From: Streptomyces sp. cf386
GTDB taxonomy: Bacteria; Actinomycetota; Actinomycetes; Streptomycetales; Streptomycetaceae
Length of the DNA: 64,000 bases
Direction of reading: 5' to 3'
NCBI RefSeq assembly: GCF_900103585.1
Contig: NZ_FNHV01000021.1
Span: 1 to 64,000, forward strand
Position numbers and translations under genes: made by a program. Shown here piece after piece: positions 59,317 to 64,000 of the stretch. Under the pieces are notes generated by a model that was given only the letters and a program-made list of their open reading frames with translations, was not told the DNA's origin and did not search any database. Each line of letters opens with the position of its first letter. Position 1 is the stretch's first letter.

Positions 59317-60200
59317 CGTTCGGGGTGCGGCGCTGGGAGACGCTCGGCGACAGCGTCCAGGGGGTCAACAAGCGGCACAACCAGGACTGGTACGCCTGCG
59401 AGGGCACCGGCGGCGGTGACGACCCGCTGGTGCTGGCGGTGGCCGACGGGCACGGCTCGGCCAGGCACGCCCGCAGCGGGCTCGGTGCACGGTTCGCCGT
59501 GGACCGGTTCCTGCTCCGGGCGGCCGAGTTCGGACGGGCCGCCCGTGGCTGCCATGAACCGGGGCGTCTGGCCCGGCTGATGGCGTACGCCCGGGACGAC
59601 TTCCCGCGTGCGCTGGTGCACGACTGGCGGGAGGCCGCCCTGGGCCACTGGGCCAGGAACCGGTCGGTCGCCGACGAGGGCGCGCGGGAACCGGAGCAGG
59701 ACGAGAAGCTCGTGCTGTACGGCACGACGCTGATCGGCGCGGTGCTCACGCCGTTGCTGTTCGTGGCGTGGCAGATCGGCGACGGGGATCTGGCGATCGT
59801 CGAGCACGACGGGGCGCTGCGCCGGCCACTGGCGCCCGTCGAGGAAGACCTCGGCGACGAGACGGAGTCGCTGTGCGGGCCGCAGGCCTGGCGTGCGGTG
59901 CGGACGCACTGGGCGCCGGTGTTCGACGAGGCGCGGACACCGCGGCTGGTGGTGCTGTCGACGGACGGACTGTCGAAGAGCTTCGCCTCTGCGGACGGGT
60001 ACCGGGAGTTCGTGGCGGGCCTGGACGGGCGCCTGAGGGCCGAGGGCAGCGAAGGCGTGCGGGCCGTGCTGCCCGAGTGGCTGCGGCAGGCCTCCCAGTA
60101 CTCCGGGGACGACACGACTCTGGCGGCGGCGCTGCGGCCCGTCGATCTGCTGCCCGAGGACGCCGGGGCCATGGAAACGGAACGGAAGACGGAGACGTAG
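59313..60200 (+). CDS. PP2C-family Ser/Thr phosphatase
   Basis: This 295-residue metal-dependent phosphatase shows the family residues NQDWY near residue 24, ADGHGSARH, GDGDLAIV, STDGLSKSF and GDDTTLAA; the aspartates of these motifs bind the two metals. It is soluble. I chose GTG 59313, which overlaps the vWA stop as GTGA; two further GTG codons lie just upstream. It ends three bases before the kinase gene and probably reverses its phosphorylation. Confidence 0.9.
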   Translation: MTFGVRRWETLGDSVQGVNKRHNQDWYACEGTGGGDDPLVLAVADGHGSARHARSGLGARFAVDRFLLRAAEFGRAARGCHEPGRLARLMAYARDDFPRALVHDWREAALGHWARNRSVADEGAREPEQDEKLVLYGTTLIGAVLTPLLFVAWQIGDGDLAIVEHDGALRRPLAPVEEDLGDETESLCGPQAWRAVRTHWAPVFDEARTPRLVVLSTDGLSKSFASADGYREFVAGLDGRLRAEGSEGVRAVLPEWLRQASQYSGDDTTLAAALRPVDLLPEDAGAMETERKTET

Positions 60201-60203
60201 AAG

Positions 60204-61541
60204 ATGAGCGGCATGCTCGACAGCGGGACGCGGCTGGCTGCGGAGAACGGCGACGAGGTCGAGATCATCGACATGCTGGGGGCCGGCGGTCAGGGCGAGG
60301 TGTACCGGGTGCGGACGCCGGGCGGTGACAAGGCGCTCAAGTGGTACTACCCGACGTGCGCGACACCCGAACAGGAGGCGATCGTCAAGGAGCTGGTGAG
60401 CCGGGACTTCGACGACGACCGGTTCCTGTGGCCGGAGGCGTACGTCAGCGCGCACCGGGGTTCGTTCGGCTATCTGATGGCACTGCGCCCGGATCGCTTC
60501 AAGGGGCTGCCGGACCTCTTCCGGCGCCAACTGCGCACCACCACACGGGCGTTGCTGACGGCGTGCCTGTACACGGTGGAGGCGTACCAGGCGCTGCACT
60601 CGCGCGGCATCGCCTACCGGGACATCTCCTGGGGGAACGTCTTCTTCGACCCGGCCACCGGTGAGGTGCTGGTCTGCGACAACGACAACGCGGTCGTCGA
60701 GGGCGACGTCAGCGGCATCTCGGGGACGATGAAGTTCATGGCGCCGGAGCTGGTGCGCGCCGAGCCGGGTGCGCGGCCGGGCACGCAGTCCGATCTGCAC
60801 TCACTGGCCGTACTGCTGTTCATGCTGCTGATGAACCATCACCCGCTTGAAGGAAAGCGAGAGTTGGGCATCCACTGCTTCGACGAGGCGGCGGAGAAGC
60901 GGCTGTACGGCAAGAGCCCGCTGTTCGTCTTCGACCCGGCGGACGACTCCAACGCGCCCGACCCGATGGAGCACACGACCGTGCTGGCGACGTGGGACGC
61001 GGCGGTGGGCACGCTCCAGGAGCTGTTCCGTCGCAGCTTCACGATCGGGCTGCACGATCCGGCGGCCCGGGTGCGGGAGACCGAGTGGCGCAACGTGCTG
61101 CGGTCGGTGCTGGACTCGGTGGTCGAGTGCGCGTCCTGCGGGCGGCAGAACATGACCGAGCCGGGCGAGAACCCGCCGTCGCGCGCCTGCTGGGGGTGCG
61201 GGACGCAGCTGGTGCTGCCGCCCCGGCTGACGGTGACCACGCCTCCGCCACGCGCCCAGCACCACATCCGGCTGCGCCGCGGGGCCCGCGTCCAGGCGCA
61301 CCACCTGCTGCCGGAGCCGACGCGGCACGACTTCTCGGACGCTTCCCTCGTCGCGGAACTGGTCGAACACCCCAGCAAACCGGGCCGCTTCGGCATCAAG
61401 AACCACTCGAAGGACACCTGGACGGGCACCCGCTCCGACGGCACGGCCCAGCAGATCGGCCCCGGCCAGACGGTCCCCCTGCGCTCGGGCCTGGAGCTGG
61501 ACCTCGGAAGCGGGGCGCGGGCGGTCGTACGGGCCAAGTGA
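60204..61541 (+). CDS. Ser/Thr protein kinase with zinc ribbon and FHA-like tail
   Basis: This 445-residue kinase has the glycine loop LGAGGQGEVYRV near residue 25 and the ATP lysine in KALKWYY. The catalytic loop is YRDISWGN, where Tyr replaces the usual His of HRD. The metal motif is DND (in CDNDNAVV) in place of DFG. A zinc ribbon follows the kinase domain (CASCGRQN ... CWGCG at about 310-335). The C-terminal about 90 residues look like a degraded FHA-type beta-sandwich (FGIKNHSKDTWTG). It is the last gene of the cluster and is followed by a bidirectional hairpin. The catalytic residues Asp and Asn are kept, so activity is plausible. Confidence 0.9.
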   Translation: MSGMLDSGTRLAAENGDEVEIIDMLGAGGQGEVYRVRTPGGDKALKWYYPTCATPEQEAIVKELVSRDFDDDRFLWPEAYVSAHRGSFGYLMALRPDRFKGLPDLFRRQLRTTTRALLTACLYTVEAYQALHSRGIAYRDISWGNVFFDPATGEVLVCDNDNAVVEGDVSGISGTMKFMAPELVRAEPGARPGTQSDLHSLAVLLFMLLMNHHPLEGKRELGIHCFDEAAEKRLYGKSPLFVFDPADDSNAPDPMEHTTVLATWDAAVGTLQELFRRSFTIGLHDPAARVRETEWRNVLRSVLDSVVECASCGRQNMTEPGENPPSRACWGCGTQLVLPPRLTVTTPPPRAQHHIRLRRGARVQAHHLLPEPTRHDFSDASLVAELVEHPSKPGRFGIKNHSKDTWTGTRSDGTAQQIGPGQTVPLRSGLELDLGSGARAVVRAK

Positions 61542-61548
61542 CCTGTCC

Positions 61549-61580
61549 GGTGCGCCCCGCATCCCGATGTGGGGCGCACC
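61549..61580. terminator. Bidirectional hairpin terminator
   Basis: GGTGCGCCCC (61549-61558) pairs with GGGGCGCACC (61571-61580) around a 12-base loop that can extend the stem. It lies between the convergent kinase and small-protein genes and ends both units. Confidence 0.8.
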
Positions 61581-61585
61581 CCTCG

Positions 61586-61906
61586 TCACAGCCCGAGCAC
61601 GCGCCCGATCTCCTGGGCCAGGGCCAGGCTGCCGCTGCCCGCCGCGACGCCGATGCCGATGGTCTCCAGGGCGGAGCGGATGCGGCCGCGGTCGGCGGGC
61701 CGGCTGTCCTGGCCGGCGTCGATCAGTTCGCCCTGGATGATCTGCGCCTGCGGGACGAGTGCCGGGTTGTCGGCGCGCAGCCGCTCGACGAGCTGTTCCG
61801 CGAGGCTCAGGACGGCGGCCGGGTCGGCACCGTTGTTGATCTCGATACGTCCGTGGTCGCCGATGTTGGCCGGGCCGTTGATGTTGCGGATGTTGTACGT
61901 GCTCAT
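61586..61906 (-). CDS. 106-aa protein with N-terminal amyloid-like motif
   Basis: This small cytosolic protein starts with STYNIRNINGPANIG, followed by an HGRIEINN stretch (about residues 3-25). A helical region of about 80 residues ends in the hydrophobic helix GSLALAQEIGRVLGL. The N-terminal motif is nearly identical to one in the tail of the protein encoded just upstream (61933-63432). AGGAGG lies six bases before ATG 61906. Short Asn/Gly/Ile-rich motifs shared by neighbouring genes are the mark of bacterial amyloid signalling. An adaptor or effector role is inferred. It matches no family I know. Confidence 0.8.
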   Translation of the reverse strand: MSTYNIRNINGPANIGDHGRIEINNGADPAAVLSLAEQLVERLRADNPALVPQAQIIQGELIDAGQDSRPADRGRIRSALETIGIGVAAGSGSLALAQEIGRVLGL

Positions 61907-61932
61907 GTCCCGCCTCCTGTGATGCGCGCCGT

Positions 61933-63432
61933 TCAGGGCTTGGCCGGTGGCGTGCCGCCGCCCGGTTGCCCCGGCGGACCGCTCCCCTGCGGTCCGCCCG
62001 GATTGTTGATCTGACCGCCGGGGCCGATATTGCTCGGGCCGTTGACGTTGTTGATGTTGTAGGTCTGCGTGATGATCTGCTGCGCCTTGTCGAACGAGCT
62101 GGTGTCGATGTTGTGGTCCTTGAGGAACCGCTCGGTCGCCGTGAGCACGCCCTGCTGGAGCCGGTTGAGGAAGTCCGCCGCGTCGGCGAGCTCGTTGTGA
62201 CCCGCGTGGTTCCAGTCGCCGTACCGTTCGCGCAGGCTGTCGGTGGCGCCGTAGTCGTAGACCGCGTGCTGCCTGGTGATGTCCCGGCGCACCTTCCTGA
62301 GGAACTTCGCGGAACGGCGCCGCTGCCGGCCTCGCTCCTTGATGCGCCCCGGAGCTCCGCTCAGCTCGGGCCACAGGCGCAGGGTCGCGTGTGCGACCAG
62401 GCTCCTCCAGCGGTCGAACGGGGCCACCGGCAGCCGCTCCACCCGGTGGAAGCGGGGGCCGAGCGGCGGAATCGCGTAGACGGCGACCTCCCAGCTCAGG
62501 CTGGGCCGGTTGAGTATGGCCCGCACATACATGGACACCACCATCCGTCCGCCCTCGCCGACCCGCTCCAGGCACAGATGGGTCCGCATCGCCGCGCCGG
62601 GCTGGTGCAGGCCCGCCTGGACGAGCTGCTTGGGGATCTGGGCCCGCGGTCGCCTGGTGCGGTCGGGCACCAGCTCCTGCAGCAGACAGGCGTGGCTGCC
62701 GAGGACGTAGAGCCGGTTCCTGGCGCGCAGCCCGTCCAGGCCGGAGATGCTCTCCATCTGGCGGGCCACATAGGTGTGGAGGTCGATGGCGTCGAAGGGC
62801 AGGATCGGCAGCGTGCCGCCGCCCGGTGCCTCGGCGGGCTTGCTGACGTCGATGGGCTGCCAGACGACGACCTTCCCGAGCTGGATATGCCCGCTGCCGA
62901 CGAACGGCTTGTCGAGGGCGGCCGCGTCGACGTACGGCAGGACGTTGGCGCGTTTGAGCTCGTGCAGCCAGGCCTCCGCCTCGGGTTCCACGGGCGGGGC
63001 GAGCTCCTCGGCCTTCCCCTGGCCGCGGAACACCTGCTGCGCTGCGGCACGCGCCCGGGACTCCGCGTGGTGGACCAGCCACCAGGTGATCGCGAGGACG
63101 CCGAGCGCGCTGTAGAACCCGGACTGGACGACCGTTCCGTTGCCGCTGACCAGTCCCGACAGGAGCGCGAACACGGCGATGACCAACAGGGCGCCGAGCG
63201 CCGTCAGTCGGGCGTCGAGCGCGGCGCGGCGGCGTACGGCCACGCGCGTGTGCCGGGCGAGGGCCACCATGTTGACGCCGAGGGTCAGCCCGATCGCGTC
63301 CAGCCGGTCCCCGGTGAGGTCGCGGTCGACCTCGAAGGCGAAGTCGTCGTCCAGATGAGCCGACGCGCACATCCGCCGGGTGACCCCGTCCTTGCTGTAC
63401 TGCGGCAACGACGGTAACCCTCTGCCTGCCAC
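61933..63432 (-). CDS. Membrane protein with C-terminal amyloid-like motif; one TTA codon
   Basis: This 499-residue protein has two adjacent transmembrane helices (about 77-96 and 104-121), then a large cytosolic part (about 125-440) without a recognised family. At 457-477 it carries TYNINNVNGPSNIGPGG plus QINN, followed by a Gly/Pro-rich tail to the end. The codon at 63415-63417 (minus strand) is TTA, codon 6, if GTG 63432 is the start; a later ATG (residue 21) would exclude it. The gene is followed after 26 bases by the 106-residue gene with the same motif. It faces the kinase/GTPase cluster tail to tail and may be its partner. The function is unknown. Confidence 0.78.
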   Translation of the reverse strand: MAGRGLPSLPQYSKDGVTRRMCASAHLDDDFAFEVDRDLTGDRLDAIGLTLGVNMVALARHTRVAVRRRAALDARLTALGALLVIAVFALLSGLVSGNGTVVQSGFYSALGVLAITWWLVHHAESRARAAAQQVFRGQGKAEELAPPVEPEAEAWLHELKRANVLPYVDAAALDKPFVGSGHIQLGKVVVWQPIDVSKPAEAPGGGTLPILPFDAIDLHTYVARQMESISGLDGLRARNRLYVLGSHACLLQELVPDRTRRPRAQIPKQLVQAGLHQPGAAMRTHLCLERVGEGGRMVVSMYVRAILNRPSLSWEVAVYAIPPLGPRFHRVERLPVAPFDRWRSLVAHATLRLWPELSGAPGRIKERGRQRRRSAKFLRKVRRDITRQHAVYDYGATDSLRERYGDWNHAGHNELADAADFLNRLQQGVLTATERFLKDHNIDTSSFDKAQQIITQTYNINNVNGPSNIGPGGQINNPGGPQGSGPPGQPGGGTPPAKP

Positions 63433-63525
63433 GGCGACCTGCCCTTCCTGCCGAACTCGCGCGCTTCACCATAGGGACAACACCCGCCATTTGTCCCGGA
63501 GTTCGGGCGAGTCACCCCCGGCGGT

Positions 63526-64000
63526 TCAGCTCGCCGCCCGGACCGCCTCGTCGGCCAGCCGCACCAACTCCCCCACCGGCATCGATCCCGCCGCCCGGCG
63601 CTCGCGCGCGAAGGTGCCGGCGAGGTGCTGGAGGAGTTCGTTCAGCGGGGTCGGTACGCCGTGCAGCCGGCCGAGCAGGGCGATCTCGCCGTTGAGGTAG
63701 TCGGCCTCGATGGTGCCGGTGCCGCGGATGAGGGACTGCCAGGAGGAGCCGCCGCCGCGCGGGGCGCCGTCGAGGGGCGCCTGGGCCACCTTGTCGCCCC
63801 GCACCGCCTGCTGTTCCTCGGCGCCCGCGTACGCGATCCCGGCGGCGCCGAGCACCGCCGCGCCCTCGGCCCGCACGCGCCGGAACAGCGCCGCGCCCTC
63901 CTCGCTGTCGACGGGGCCGGTCACCGCCTCCAGGGCGTTGCCGAGGTTGGCCAGCAGCTTGGCGTACTGCCAGCGGGCCACGTCCGCCACGACCGGCGCC
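63526..64000 (-). CDS. Ketopantoate reductase-like protein, C-terminal part
   Basis: The reading frame is open to the right edge, so the N-terminal NADP domain lies outside. The visible about 158 residues are the helical C-terminal (ApbA_C-like) domain. WQYAKLLANLGNALEAVTG carries the conserved Lys and Asn of the active site, and SSWQSLIRGTGTIEADYLNGEI has the Ser and Glu region with the substrate-binding Asn/Glu. HGVPTPLNELLQHL is the closing helix. Members of this family include 2-dehydropantoate 2-reductase and other ketoacid reductases; the visible part does not decide. It lies 93 bases upstream of the membrane protein gene and is probably unrelated to it. Confidence 0.8.
   Translation of the reverse strand, partial: APVVADVARWQYAKLLANLGNALEAVTGPVDSEEGAALFRRVRAEGAAVLGAAGIAYAGAEEQQAVRGDKVAQAPLDGAPRGGGSSWQSLIRGTGTIEADYLNGEIALLGRLHGVPTPLNELLQHLAGTFARERRAAGSMPVGELVRLADEAVRAAS

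Noticed and set aside
1..64000. CRISPR arrays, tRNA or rRNA genes, transposases, phage integrases
   Set aside because: I looked for regularly spaced repeats, cloverleaf-like blocks and DDE or integrase motifs and found none I could support.

Overview
The window looks like a Streptomyces chromosome segment. GC is very high, with strong third-position GC. Tat signals and lipoboxes are frequent. LacI-controlled carbohydrate genes are abundant, Streptomyces-type interspersed repeats are present, and TTA codons are almost absent. I saw no tRNA, rRNA, CRISPR array, insertion sequence or prophage. Only a penicillin-binding protein (left edge) and a ketopantoate-reductase-like gene (right edge) are cut.

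Region 1, about 1.5-24.9 kb, is a plant-polysaccharide utilisation island. It holds three LacI regulators, a GH127 beta-L-arabinofuranosidase, a carboxylesterase and two complete carbohydrate ABC importers (lipoprotein plus two permeases, no ATPase). It also holds two exported lyases of the alginate-lyase fold, a GH28-like beta-helix enzyme, a GH43 arabinosidase/xylosidase and a 2-hydroxyacid dehydrogenase. Genes overlap by ATGA or GTGA, which suggests translational coupling. Closely related palindromes built on AACCGGTT, or on AGCGCT, lie in front of most units.

Region 2, about 24.9-41 kb, is a mosaic of single genes. It includes a methyltransferase, an SRPBCC protein whose start abuts a 5'-truncated LysR gene, a Tat-exported ferritin-like protein, ThuA, two VOC proteins, two AraC regulators, an NmrA-like reductase, a YihY/BrkB membrane protein, an AidB-like dehydrogenase, a GAF regulator, a secreted protein and a GNAT acetyltransferase. 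Two copies of a Streptomyces interspersed repeat, a 33-bp palindrome and several strong hairpins lie between them.

Region 3, about 41-50.3 kb, is a sulfur-assimilation operon: a 27-residue leader peptide, a structured leader RNA, siroheme sulfite/nitrite reductase, a 59-residue zinc-ribbon protein, cysH, cysC, cysD, cysN, an SsuABC-type importer and a sirohydrochlorin chelatase. It could run from sulfate or sulfonate uptake to sulfide and also supply siroheme iron insertion.

Region 4, about 50.4-63.4 kb, is the most unusual part. Seven larger genes plus a tiny membrane protein run on the plus strand: a TTA-containing multidomain protein, a zinc-ribbon P-loop GTPase, a GTPase-associated-protein-1-like protein, a membrane GTPase, a vWA protein, a PP2C phosphatase and a Ser/Thr kinase. 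This matches the class of predicted NTP-dependent conflict systems described computationally for multicellular bacteria. Facing it across a terminator is a two-gene operon whose products share a near-identical motif of about 20 residues, at the C-terminal tail of a membrane protein and the N-terminus of a 106-residue protein. That layout resembles bacterial amyloid signalling pairs. The three TTA codons I found in genes of this window all fall in region 4, which suggests bldA (developmental) control.
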